A DNA stretch of 64,000 bases from Filimonas sp. GTDB taxonomy: Bacteria; Bacteroidota; Bacteroidia; Chitinophagales; Chitinophagaceae. Below the pieces are notes generated by a model. The model was not told where the DNA came from, searched no databases, and saw nothing but the letters and a program-made list of their open reading frames with translations. Location: the NCBI GenBank assembly GCA_017306865.1, contig JAFKHH010000021.1, forward strand, positions 62,001-126,000. Direction: 5' to 3'. Positions 45,270 to 53,161 of this stretch are shown piece after piece. The position numbers and the translations under genes were made by a program. The first letter of the stretch is position 1. Every line of letters starts with the position of its first letter.

Positions 45270-46433
45270 ATGACAAAACGAGCGCTGTGCATTGGATTAC
45301 TGCTATTGGGATGGTTTTACAGCAGCCAGGTAATAGCTCAAAAGAAGCACATCAGCGTGCGAGATTCACTTGATCATGCCTTTGATCTCAGCAGTTATAT
45401 TATTGATGCGAATGGCTTTGTGCCTGTACCTGTTATTATTACAGAGCCTGCGCTAGGTGGTTTTGGTGGAGCGCTTGCGCCCGTTTTTATAAAAAAGCAG
45501 AAGCCTATTGTAAAGGGCGATAAAGTGGTGCCTGTACCGCCGGATATTACTGTTGGATTTGGTATGTATACGGCAAACAATAGTTGGTTTGCCGGTGCCG
45601 GGCGCTTTGGCACTATCCGGAAATGGGGCATTCGATACCGTGTATTTGCTGGGTATGGGGATATAAATATGTCTTTTTACAAAACGCTTCCTACAGTTGG
45701 AGAGAAAGAGTTTGAGTTTAATATGAAAGTAGTGCCGGTGTACTTGTTTGCAGAGAAACAGATCGGTATTTCTAACTGGTTTGCAGGCATGCAATATATA
45801 TACGGGCATACTAAACTGGCCTTACGTAATAATGATAAGCTGCCGGACTGGGTTACGGATAAAGAAGTGAGTAGTAATGTAAGTGAACTGGGGGCTGTAA
45901 TAGAGTATGATAGCAGGGACAACATCTTCACGCCTGATAAGGGATTGAAAGCACACGCACATTTTAATGTAAGCAACAGCATTTTCGGCAGCGACTATAA
46001 CTATGAAAGGCTTAACAGTTTCATGTACTGGTATCAGCCATTGGCGGAAAACAAGGCAACCGGCAAAAACTGGATCAGTGGATTACGGTTCGACTATCAA
46101 AACGTGTTTGGCAACGCTCCCTTTTACCTGCTTCCGTTTATAGATATGCGGGGCATACCATCGGCTCGCTACCAGGGCAAAATAAATGCGCTGATAGAAA
46201 CAGAGCAGCGCTGGGATTTTACACGTCGCTGGAGTTCTGTATTCTTTGGTGGTGTAGGCAAGGCATTCAATGAATTTAGTGATTTCGGATCTGCAGACTG
46301 GGTGTATAGTTATGGTATTGGCGGGCGCTACCTGCTTGCACGTAAGCTTAAGCTAAGAGTGGGGGTGGACTTGGCGCGCGGGCCTGAGAAGTTTGCCTAC
46401 TACATTGTTTTCGGAAGCAGTTGGATTAAATAG
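45270..46433 (+). CDS. BamA/TamA-type (surface antigen D15) barrel without POTRA domains
   Basis: A 387-aa exported protein. The ATG at 45270 gives MTKRALCIGLLLLGWFYSSQVIAQ; the upstream TTG is not needed. It lacks room for POTRA repeats and goes straight into a 16-strand-type barrel. Family marks are VIEYDSRDNIFTPDKGLKAHAHFNVS near 225-250, FIDMRGIPSARYQGKINALIETEQRW near 295-320, and the closing RVGVDLARGPEKFAYYIVFGSSW. Without POTRA it probably transports or anchors something specific rather than acting as the general assembly machine. Paired with the preceding barrel gene. Confidence 0.82.
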   Translation: MTKRALCIGLLLLGWFYSSQVIAQKKHISVRDSLDHAFDLSSYIIDANGFVPVPVIITEPALGGFGGALAPVFIKKQKPIVKGDKVVPVPPDITVGFGMYTANNSWFAGAGRFGTIRKWGIRYRVFAGYGDINMSFYKTLPTVGEKEFEFNMKVVPVYLFAEKQIGISNWFAGMQYIYGHTKLALRNNDKLPDWVTDKEVSSNVSELGAVIEYDSRDNIFTPDKGLKAHAHFNVSNSIFGSDYNYERLNSFMYWYQPLAENKATGKNWISGLRFDYQNVFGNAPFYLLPFIDMRGIPSARYQGKINALIETEQRWDFTRRWSSVFFGGVGKAFNEFSDFGSADWVYSYGIGGRYLLARKLKLRVGVDLARGPEKFAYYIVFGSSWIK

Positions 46434-46497
46434 AATAAACACACAAAAATACCCAAAATCAAACATCGCAAAACCTTAAAGCATTAAAACAAATTTT

Positions 46498-47058
46498 ATG
46501 GAAAAGATTGCAACAACTGTACTGACAAAAGCCGACATTGAACTACTCGATTATCTCAAGCATAACGAGACAGAAGGGTTCAATATGCTTTATCGCAAGT
46601 ACTGGCAACAGATGATCGCTTATGCATCTATCTATTTGCCTGATAAAAACGATTGTGAAGAGATTGTACAGGATTTCTTTGTACATCTTTACACCAGGCG
46701 AAATGATATTCTCATTAAGAACTCATTGTCTGCTTATTTAAAAACCTCTTTGCGTAACCGGATCTTTAATCATTTGCGTAACGAATCTGTGTATAAAAAG
46801 CATATAGGTGTGGTAGGAACAAAAAAGCAAGAGCATAACGATGTAGAGCACAAAGTAGTAGAGGCTGATCTGAAAAAAAATATTAAGCATTGCCTCAGCT
46901 ATATGCCACAACGTTACCGCCAGGTATTTATACTGAATCGTCAGCAATACTTTACGCTGAAGGAGATATCTCAAAAGCTGAATGTACCGGTAAATACTAT
47001 TGAAAAGCAATTGCGTAAATCTATTGCTCTACTGAAAGGGTATCTCGGTCAGAACTAA
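46498..47058 (+). CDS. ECF-type RNA polymerase sigma factor
   Basis: A 186-aa sigma-70 family factor. Region 2 is FNMLYRKYWQQMIAYASIYLPDKNDCEEIVQDFFVHLYTRR at about 27-67. Region 4 is LSYMPQRYRQVFILNRQQYFTLKEISQKLNVPVNTIEKQLRKSIALLKGYL at about 131-181, including its helix-turn-helix. No anti-sigma (FecR-like) gene follows. It sits inside a group of envelope genes, so its targets may be these or distant genes. Similar in build to the FecI-like factors abundant in Bacteroidota. Confidence 0.93.
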   Translation: MEKIATTVLTKADIELLDYLKHNETEGFNMLYRKYWQQMIAYASIYLPDKNDCEEIVQDFFVHLYTRRNDILIKNSLSAYLKTSLRNRIFNHLRNESVYKKHIGVVGTKKQEHNDVEHKVVEADLKKNIKHCLSYMPQRYRQVFILNRQQYFTLKEISQKLNVPVNTIEKQLRKSIALLKGYLGQN

Positions 47059-47233
47059 TGCGTACTGGCAAAAAAAGTGGAATTTTTTCCTCGAAAAAAG
47101 GCGGTACTGGCTTCTGTACCGTGTCCTTATATAAAGGGCAAATATTTAACGACTAATACAACTGCAGGCAAAGCTAACATTGCTTGTTCAGTAAAGACAT
47201 AGGTTATAGTTTTCTCATAAGCAGTCAGGAAAA

Positions 47234-47279
47234 GATTTTTGCCGGCGCCGCTTTTTTAAGCGGGGCCGGAGCAAAAATC
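47234..47279. terminator. Long near-perfect hairpin before the DUF4136 gene
   Basis: The left half GATTTTTGCCGGC-G-CCGCTT and the right half AAGCGG-G-GCCGGAGCAAAAATC fold into a stem of about 20 bp with one G-G mismatch and a small bulge. It has T-rich arms on both strands, so it may work as a bidirectional terminator. It lies 175 bp after the sigma factor stop and 54 bp before the next ATG. An attenuator is the alternative. Confidence 0.55.
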
Positions 47280-47333
47280 ATTTGAACTACCCGTAAAATA
47301 TTGGCTATCCTTTTTTTAAATAAAAACATTACT

Positions 47334-47960
47334 ATGAAAAGAAATGTCTTGTTTGTAATGCTCTTCGCATTAAGCCTGGGCGCATGCCGTAAAGAGCCGG
47401 ATTTCAGTCAACTGTCGAGCAACTTTGTTGTTGTTACGAGTAAAGACCCAGCAGCAACATTTAGCCAGTACAAGACCTATTACATCTCTGATACGGTAGG
47501 CTATATTTCTACATCATCTACTGATACCATTCTCGTAGGGCCAAGCGCACAAGCCCTTGTGAAAGCAGTAAAAGATAATATGACTGCAAGGGGCTACCAG
47601 TTTGTACCAAAGAACGCTAATCCTGACCTGGGCATTAATCTGGGTGTGGTTAAAAACGTAAACGCAGGTGTTGTGTACCCTGGCTGGTGGTGGGGCTATC
47701 CGGGTTGGTGGGATCCTTGGTATTGGGGTTGGTTTTATCCATACTACTACCCATACACAGTTACGTATGTAGTAACAACGGGTACAGTTATCTCAGACCT
47801 GATAGACCTGAAAAATGTGGCTGCAAGCAAGCAGTTAAAAGTATTGTGGTCGGCTGTAAGTGGCGGTGCTGTTGGTTCAGATGTAAACACAAACCTGCAA
47901 CGCGGTATCAATGCCATTAACCAGTCGTTTACACAATCACCATACATCAAAGCGAACTAA
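47334..47960 (+). CDS. DUF4136-like lipoprotein
   Basis: A 208-aa lipoprotein. The ATG at 47334 gives MKRNVLFVMLFALSLGACRKEPDFSQL with lipidated Cys18. The mature part follows the DUF4136 pattern: FSQYKTYYISD, then ALVKAVKDNMTARGYQFVPKNANPDLGINLGVV. A Trp/Tyr/Pro/Gly-rich loop at about 115-145 (YPGWWWGYPGWWDPWYWGWF) precedes VISDLIDLKNVAASKQLKVLWSAV. Anchored in the envelope; function of the family is unknown. The next gene, an outer-membrane barrel, begins 30 bp later in the same direction. Confidence 0.85.
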   Translation: MKRNVLFVMLFALSLGACRKEPDFSQLSSNFVVVTSKDPAATFSQYKTYYISDTVGYISTSSTDTILVGPSAQALVKAVKDNMTARGYQFVPKNANPDLGINLGVVKNVNAGVVYPGWWWGYPGWWDPWYWGWFYPYYYPYTVTYVVTTGTVISDLIDLKNVAASKQLKVLWSAVSGGAVGSDVNTNLQRGINAINQSFTQSPYIKAN

Positions 47961-47990
47961 ACCTGATCAGTGAACAACAAATAAAATTTT

Positions 47991-48608
47991 ATGCGAGTAA
48001 AAAATATATTTTTCACCATAACCGTGCTTATGCTTTCTGCTACAGCATCGTTTGCACAAAGCGGTTCATTAACCAATCTTTTTGCTGGCTCGTGGGAAAT
48101 TGCATTTCCTGTCAATAAAGATTTTTTAACCAAGACCAGTCTTTCCGGGGGACGTTTGGAGTACCGGAAATTTATTAAGCCAAATGTGTCCGTAGGGCTT
48201 GCCGCCAGTTGGAATTCGTTTGACCAATACTTTAATACGGCAACTTACCAGAAGTCGGACGGAACCGGTGCAGTTACTACAGACATGGTTCGCCAGATAT
48301 ATACGGTACCCATTACAGCTACCATACACTATTACCTGAAAGGTGGTAAGCATGTATTGCCTTATGTAGGAATAGGTATAGGAACCCAGTACAGCGAACA
48401 GAATGCATACTTTAATGTGTATGAGTTAACCGCTAATAACTGGGGCTTTGTTGTAAGGCCGGAAATAGGGGTACTGATGCCGTTTAACAGGTATTGGAGC
48501 GTCTTACTGGCGGGCGGATATAATGTTAGTACAAACAAAAATGATGAGTTTAAAATAGATAACCTCAAGCAATGGACTTTAAATGTGGGCCTTGCATGTA
48601 AATTCTAA
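47991..48608 (+). CDS. Small outer-membrane beta-barrel protein
   Basis: A 205-aa OmpA-like/OMP_b-brl type barrel with signal peptide MRVKNIFFTITVLMLSATASFAQ. Eight-strand pattern: WEIAFPVNKDFLT, GGRLEYRKFIKPNVSVGLAASWNSF, VPITATIHYYLKGGKHVLPYVGIGIGTQYSEQ, WGFVVRPEIGVLMPF, WTLNVGLACKF with terminal Phe. Follows the DUF4136 lipoprotein by 30 bp as an operon and is closed by a strong terminator. Role likely structural or a surface pore. Confidence 0.87.
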   Translation: MRVKNIFFTITVLMLSATASFAQSGSLTNLFAGSWEIAFPVNKDFLTKTSLSGGRLEYRKFIKPNVSVGLAASWNSFDQYFNTATYQKSDGTGAVTTDMVRQIYTVPITATIHYYLKGGKHVLPYVGIGIGTQYSEQNAYFNVYELTANNWGFVVRPEIGVLMPFNRYWSVLLAGGYNVSTNKNDEFKIDNLKQWTLNVGLACKF

Positions 48609-48611
48609 ATG

Positions 48612-48640
48612 AAAGCGCCTTTAAGGCGCTTTTTCTTTTT
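48612..48640 (+). terminator. Intrinsic terminator after the barrel gene
   Basis: AGCGCCTT (48614-48621) pairs with AAGGCGCT (48623-48630) around one base, followed by TTTTCTTTTT. Confidence 0.9.
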
Positions 48641-48658
48641 AATTATAAATCTACCATT

Positions 48659-48961
48659 ATGATACTTACCCGCAGAAAATTCTCTATAGAGGATAAGCTG
48701 AAGATATTAAAAGAAGCTGCTGAAGGAGGTGTAACGGCTATCCTCAACAGGTACAACCTTTCTTATAGTGTATATGTAAAATGGAAGCAGAAACTGAACA
48801 ACATAGAGCTGCAAGGGCAGGGGCACCAAAACCTGGCCCACATACAGCAACACTTGAGAAGTTTGCAGGAAGAAAATAACCTGCTGAAAAAAATTATTGC
48901 AGACAGGGCCTTGCAACTTTCCATGAAAGAAGAGGAGCTGAGAATGATCGTCTCTGTCTGA
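48659..48961 (+). CDS. Orphan IS3/IS911 OrfA-like transposase protein
   Basis: A 100-aa protein with the transposase-8 helix-turn-helix RRKFSIEDKLKILKEAAEGGVTAILNRYNLSYSVYVKWKQKL at about 5-46. A leucine-zipper-like coil follows (LRSLQEENNLLKKIIADRALQLSMKEEELRMIV). In complete IS3 elements this is OrfA, fused by frameshift to an integrase OrfB. Here no OrfB, terminal repeat or remnant follows before the next gene at 49024. So it is an orphan: either a relic or a domesticated DNA-binding protein. It lies directly behind a terminator. Confidence 0.8.
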   Translation: MILTRRKFSIEDKLKILKEAAEGGVTAILNRYNLSYSVYVKWKQKLNNIELQGQGHQNLAHIQQHLRSLQEENNLLKKIIADRALQLSMKEEELRMIVSV

Positions 48962-49023
48962 CTTTCTTTTCTCATTTACAAGTAATACTTCATAAACGAC
49001 CTCATATTGCTAAACATCTTTGT

Positions 49024-49986
49024 ATGAAAAAGAACGCTTGCATTTTTTTTGTCCTTGCTTTTTTCGCTGGTATTACAAGTACTGTACACGTAGTGGCGCA
49101 ACTGAAAGGCAGCCACGTGCTGGGCGATGCCGGGCTACAATCCGGTACACAAACAATGCCTTCCATTGGACTTGCTTTACCTGTTTATTTCTATAACGCG
49201 TCCAGCTTGCGTAATAGTAGTGGCGATGCCATAAACAAAAGCCCGGATATAAATATGTTTCTAACCGGCCTGGGCGGCTCTATTGTGACCAATAAAAAAA
49301 TATTGAATGCAAACTATGGTGCTGGCGCACTAATCGGGTTTGCCTCAAACAGGATAGAGGGCAACGCATTACAGGCTAAGTCGCCGTTTGCGCTTACGGA
49401 TATGTACATTCAGCCAATACAACTTGGCTGGCACAATAAACGGGCTGATTTTGTTGCAGGTTATGCACTCTATCTGCCTACCGGTAAGTATAGCGTAGGA
49501 GGTAGTGACAATAGCGGCCTGGGGCAGTGGGCAAACGAGTTCTCAGGCGGTACTACCTTATATTTTGACCCGAAGAAGACCTTTAATTTTTCTGCGCTTG
49601 CATCGTATGCGCTCAACAGTAAAAAGAAGGACTCTGATATTAAAACCGGGGATGTATTAAGTATAGAAGGTGGCCTTGCTAAAACATTTTACAAACCTGT
49701 GCAGGGGTCGCATCTTCCCATGATCATCAATGCCGGTTTAGTTTATTACATGCAGTTCAAAATGACGGATGATAAAATACCGGTTGGCCCTATTACTATT
49801 ACAGGGGATAAAGATCATCTCTATGCACTGGGTGCAGAAGTAAATATTTTCCTGCCTAAGATATTATCCTCCGCTTCCTTGCGCTGGCTGGGTGAGTTTG
49901 GTGCAAAGAACCGTTTCCAGGGAAATACAGTAATGATCACACTGGCGCATTTGCTGAAAATGATGCCACCTGCAGAGAAGAAATAA
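49024..49986 (+). CDS. SphA/phenol-MetA-like outer-membrane transporter
   Basis: A 320-aa barrel with signal peptide MKKNACIFFVLAFFAGITSTVHVVAQ. It shows the pattern of PF13557-type proteins: HVLGDAGLQSGTQTMPSIGLALPVYFYNASSL, ADFVAGYALYLPTGKY near 140-155, LGQWANEFSGGTTLYFDPKKTFNFSALASYALNSKKKDSD, and a closing SASLRWLGEFGAKNRFQGNTVMITLAHLLK. Members are predicted channels for aromatic or other hydrophobic compounds. Convergent with the kinase gene, with a 4-bp gap. No catabolic genes are nearby, so the substrate is open. Confidence 0.82.
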   Translation: MKKNACIFFVLAFFAGITSTVHVVAQLKGSHVLGDAGLQSGTQTMPSIGLALPVYFYNASSLRNSSGDAINKSPDINMFLTGLGGSIVTNKKILNANYGAGALIGFASNRIEGNALQAKSPFALTDMYIQPIQLGWHNKRADFVAGYALYLPTGKYSVGGSDNSGLGQWANEFSGGTTLYFDPKKTFNFSALASYALNSKKKDSDIKTGDVLSIEGGLAKTFYKPVQGSHLPMIINAGLVYYMQFKMTDDKIPVGPITITGDKDHLYALGAEVNIFLPKILSSASLRWLGEFGAKNRFQGNTVMITLAHLLKMMPPAEKK

Positions 49987-49990
49987 ATAG

Positions 49991-51268
49991 TTATTCTGCT
50001 GTAGTGGGAGATTCCGGAAGTACAATGTGTGCTTTGGTGCCGGAATTAATTACGCTCTCCATAGATAGCGTACCCTTGTTGTTTCTTGTCAGTTCCTTTA
50101 CAATGAATAAACCAAGGCCGGTTCCTTTTTCATTGTTTGTGCCACGGTCACTTGGTACTACCGAGCTACCGCTAAGTATATTATTTAGTTTTTCCGTCTC
50201 CATTCCTTTGCCGGAGTCTGCCAATATTATTTCCGTGTGGCCATTAGCGTTTTGGGCGCTTAGGGTAATAGTACCGCCAACAGGGGTAAACTTGATCGCA
50301 TTGGAGAGCAGGTTGCGCAAACAAACCTTTATCTGCGAGCGGTCTGCATACACAGTAGATACATCATCAATATTGAAATGAATATACAGTTGTTTCGAAC
50401 TGACTTCTTTTTGGAAAAAACTTACCACTTCGTGTAATAGGGGGCCGGCCTCAAAGTATTCCGGCTGGTATGGAAATCCTTTTAGTAGCAGCTTTGACCA
50501 ATCCAGCACTTCTTCCAGGCTGATCAGGAGATTTTGCACCTCTTTTTTCATCTCCGTAGTATGCGTCTTAAATTCTGCTTCTGCTACATAGCCTTGTTCC
50601 AGGCCGTTTAGCAACAGGAAGAGATTGTTTAGCGGTGAGCGGAAATCGTGTGCGAGTAGGGAGAGGATATGTTGCCTGCTGTCATTTTCCATAGACAGTT
50701 GCGTATTCATATCCATCAATCGCTTGGTATAAAGATCCTGTTGTTGTTTAAAAAACTCAAGCAGGCATAAAACAATTATGGTGATAAGGCATATTGTCAA
50801 TACAGGCCTTAGCCAGGATAAGCCCGGAATAAGCGGTTTGCGGTTATAAGCCCAATAAAGTGCGATTACCAGCGATAGGAGGTGAAATGCCTGCAGGCGA
50901 TGGCGTACATTCTTTTTGCGTACCAGCAATGCCGTTATTGTCATCATCAGCACAATGCCGTATTCCATGCCATTGCGTAGCAGCGCACAGCAAGTGGCGA
51001 AGTAAATGCTAAACAGCATTAATACGATATATAATCCTGCCTGGTATCTTTTCAGCCGTCCGAGGAACAGCATTGAAGTGAGGAGTAACAATAGTAAACC
51101 GTTGAAAAAGGCCAGTATCCAGAGACCCGAAATGATGTTGAGAACAAGGAACGAGGTTGTGGCAAGAAATGCAATGATTCCGGCTAATGCGTAAAGGGTT
51201 GGTTGCTTCGTACTGATCTCAGGTATCGCTTCCAGGCCTGTATCCTTGACAAACTGTTTCCAATTCAT
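49991..51268 (-). CDS. Membrane sensor histidine kinase
   Basis: A 425-aa kinase from the ATG at 51268 (MNWKQFVKDTGLEA); an in-frame GTG at 51277 is less likely. About six hydrophobic segments fill residues 25-175, followed by a coil (FFKQQQDLYTKRLMDMNTQLSMENDS). The HisKA box ILSLLAHDFRSPLNNLFLL has the phospho-accepting His. The HATPase domain shows LRNLLSNAIKFTPVGGTI (N box), ILADSGKGMETEKL (G1) and GTGLGLFIVKEL (G2). No response regulator is adjacent. The sensed signal is unknown and probably membrane-related. Confidence 0.92.
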   Translation of the reverse strand: MNWKQFVKDTGLEAIPEISTKQPTLYALAGIIAFLATTSFLVLNIISGLWILAFFNGLLLLLLTSMLFLGRLKRYQAGLYIVLMLFSIYFATCCALLRNGMEYGIVLMMTITALLVRKKNVRHRLQAFHLLSLVIALYWAYNRKPLIPGLSWLRPVLTICLITIIVLCLLEFFKQQQDLYTKRLMDMNTQLSMENDSRQHILSLLAHDFRSPLNNLFLLLNGLEQGYVAEAEFKTHTTEMKKEVQNLLISLEEVLDWSKLLLKGFPYQPEYFEAGPLLHEVVSFFQKEVSSKQLYIHFNIDDVSTVYADRSQIKVCLRNLLSNAIKFTPVGGTITLSAQNANGHTEIILADSGKGMETEKLNNILSGSSVVPSDRGTNNEKGTGLGLFIVKELTRNNKGTLSMESVINSGTKAHIVLPESPTTAE

Positions 51269-51277
51269 ATTATGCAC

Positions 51278-51620
51278 TCAGAGGGTCTAGCAGCTCTAAA
51301 GGTAATTTAATATATCATTCTACCCGGCTAATTATACGAAGTAAATCTACTTTGCGATAAATAAAAACGCTATATGTCAAATATTTTCTACAGAAGCAGA
51401 AGATTTGTAGTGTAGTAGGATGTAGCAATTCTCAGGAAAAAATAGAAGGATAAAAAGGTAACTAAGTGAAATAAGAATACTACAAGTCTTGATATTACAT
51501 ATAGCGATAAAATGTTTTCCCCGCAGTTGCAAAAGCTTCCCGGTTTTCGGTCTGCACATGGTTAAAATGTGTACTTAAAGAAATGATAAAAATTATAAAT
51601 GCGTCTATTTTCCGTCTTGT
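51278..51620. other. Intergenic region without recognisable gene
   Basis: AT-rich stretch between the kinase start and the terminator of the second sialidase. It should hold the kinase promoter. The only longer open frame (60 codons, minus) lacks coding character. No repeat was noticed. Confidence 0.5.
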
Positions 51621-51672
51621 AAAAAGTAACGGGCAATTGACATCTTTTATGTATAGATCATCAACTGCCCGT
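51621..51672 (-). terminator. Terminator of the second sialidase gene
   Basis: On the minus strand ACGGGCAGTTGA and TCAATTGCCCGT form a 12-bp stem (one G-U) with a 20-nt loop. A TACTTTTT tail follows (T-run complementary to 51621-51625). Confidence 0.7.
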
Positions 51673-51701
51673 GAAAATGAGGGGGTACTTGTATGAATAT
51701 A

Positions 51702-52925
51702 TTATAGCGGCTCCGTGCTACCATTCAACATCCATGGCAGATTGAATTTGTGAAATTCTATAGAGCGATGGCTGGTTGTATTATTGCTTACATCCTCATT
51801 TATCTCTATCAATGCGCCAATGTGATAGTCTGCCGTTTTCACCATACTGGAGTAGCCGCCTTTGCCCTGGTCACAAGTCTGATCATCTGTTAGCCAATCA
51901 TGTATCTTACGGCTGATGGGCCAGGTAAGGCCACCATCATAACTAATACGTACCCGCATCTTACACCGCCGCTCTGTACTGGCGGGGTTCAGAAACATAA
52001 TGCGGTCCGGTGATCCGGTGTAACGTACAATAGATCCCTCACATTTTGGGTCCAGCAGGGTATTGTCAGGGGCAAAAGCACTGAAGCCATTCTCAATCGT
52101 GCCGCGCGCCACCTGTCTTCGTTTAGCCACATCCCACTCTGCGGTGATGGGGCGATCATTGCGGAGTAACTGCCCATTGACCAGGTCTACGATAGTGCCC
52201 TCGCTGGTGCCGGAAGGTATAAGTGCATACTGCCAGCTAACGCCGTGGTCATCACTATAAATATTTCTGCCCGTTGCCGGTATGATCAGGCGACTACCCA
52301 CTTGTATGCCTACACCCGGCCCCATTGCATCCCAGGTATAATTGGACGGAAGCAATGCCGTGGTCCTGTCTACAGGTGTAGACCATGTAATGCCGTCATC
52401 ATCACTATAGCTGGAATAAACCTTTCGCTCGCCCCACGAATCTATTTTCTGGTAGCCATCTGTGCCTGACTGGTTGTGGTCCGCATCGTTCCAGGAAAGA
52501 AAGATCCATATCCGCCCGTTGGAGCGGTCTACAACGGCCGTAGGATTGCCCCATGTGCCCAGGCCATTGCCAACCACCTGCCCAAGAGCGGACCAGCTTA
52601 CACCATTATCTGTAGAGCGCTTATACACTACGTTGATATTGCCATAGTCATAATTGTTGGACATGCGGCCTTCTGCAAATGCGATCAGTGTACCGGCATT
52701 ACTTCTTACAATAGATGGAATGCGGTAGGAGTGGTAGCCATCGTTACCGCCGTTAAACAAGACCATATAATCATGGTTTTGCGCCGCTGCTGCAACTGCT
52801 GCTGCATTTGTATTAAGTGCATCCTGTGAGAAAATAGTTGTGGATTTTTCCGGCAGCAGATTCTTCTGGCAGGCAATAGAAAGTAGCAGGATGGGGAGAC
52901 ATTTTAGGTGAAAGTTTTTTTTCAT
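51702..52925 (-). CDS. Lipoprotein exo-alpha-sialidase (GH33), second copy
   Basis: A 407-aa sialidase. The ATG at 52925 gives MKKNFHLKCLPILLLSIACQKN with lipidated Cys19, so it is membrane-anchored and possibly surface-exposed. YRIP at 67-70 supplies one of the arginine triad. Asp-boxes follow: STDNGVSW, SDDDGITW, SDDHGVSW and SYDGGLTW. It lacks the extra N-terminal domain of the operon-encoded sialidase. It is monocistronic, with its own terminator and an upstream palindrome at 52955-52969 that matches the sialic acid operon operator. It should act as the first, outer step of sialic acid harvest. Confidence 0.93.
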   Translation of the reverse strand: MKKNFHLKCLPILLLSIACQKNLLPEKSTTIFSQDALNTNAAAVAAAAQNHDYMVLFNGGNDGYHSYRIPSIVRSNAGTLIAFAEGRMSNNYDYGNINVVYKRSTDNGVSWSALGQVVGNGLGTWGNPTAVVDRSNGRIWIFLSWNDADHNQSGTDGYQKIDSWGERKVYSSYSDDDGITWSTPVDRTTALLPSNYTWDAMGPGVGIQVGSRLIIPATGRNIYSDDHGVSWQYALIPSGTSEGTIVDLVNGQLLRNDRPITAEWDVAKRRQVARGTIENGFSAFAPDNTLLDPKCEGSIVRYTGSPDRIMFLNPASTERRCKMRVRISYDGGLTWPISRKIHDWLTDDQTCDQGKGGYSSMVKTADYHIGALIEINEDVSNNTTSHRSIEFHKFNLPWMLNGSTEPL

Positions 52926-52954
52926 ACGCAATAGAATGGTTTAATAATTTGTAG

Positions 52955-52969
52955 TTATGTAGTACATAA
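52955..52969. promoter_or_regulatory. Operator O3 before the second sialidase
   Basis: TTATGTAGTACATAA is a perfect 7-1-7 palindrome 29 bp upstream of the ATG. It shares all 12 outer positions with the centre of the SusC operator at 10631-10649 (TTATGT-N3-ACATAA), at a similar distance from the start (29 versus 32 bp). Confidence 0.72.
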
Positions 52970-53161
52970 TAAAAATAAAATCCTTTTTCGCAAAGTCAAA
53001 GTCTTTGACTGATATATTTTTTTAGTGTCACCTCATTTTAAGCTGGAGAAAATTATTTTCTTGTCTTTCAGCGGCATGTATATAATATTTAGGTTCAATA
53101 GCTGAAACTTTTTAATTTCACCCCGATTAACTGCTGCCATATAAGACCATCAATACTATTT

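Noticed and set aside
47678-47762. Low-complexity GG/TGG-rich stretch
   Set aside because: It encodes the Trp/Tyr-rich loop of the DUF4136 lipoprotein and needs no other explanation.
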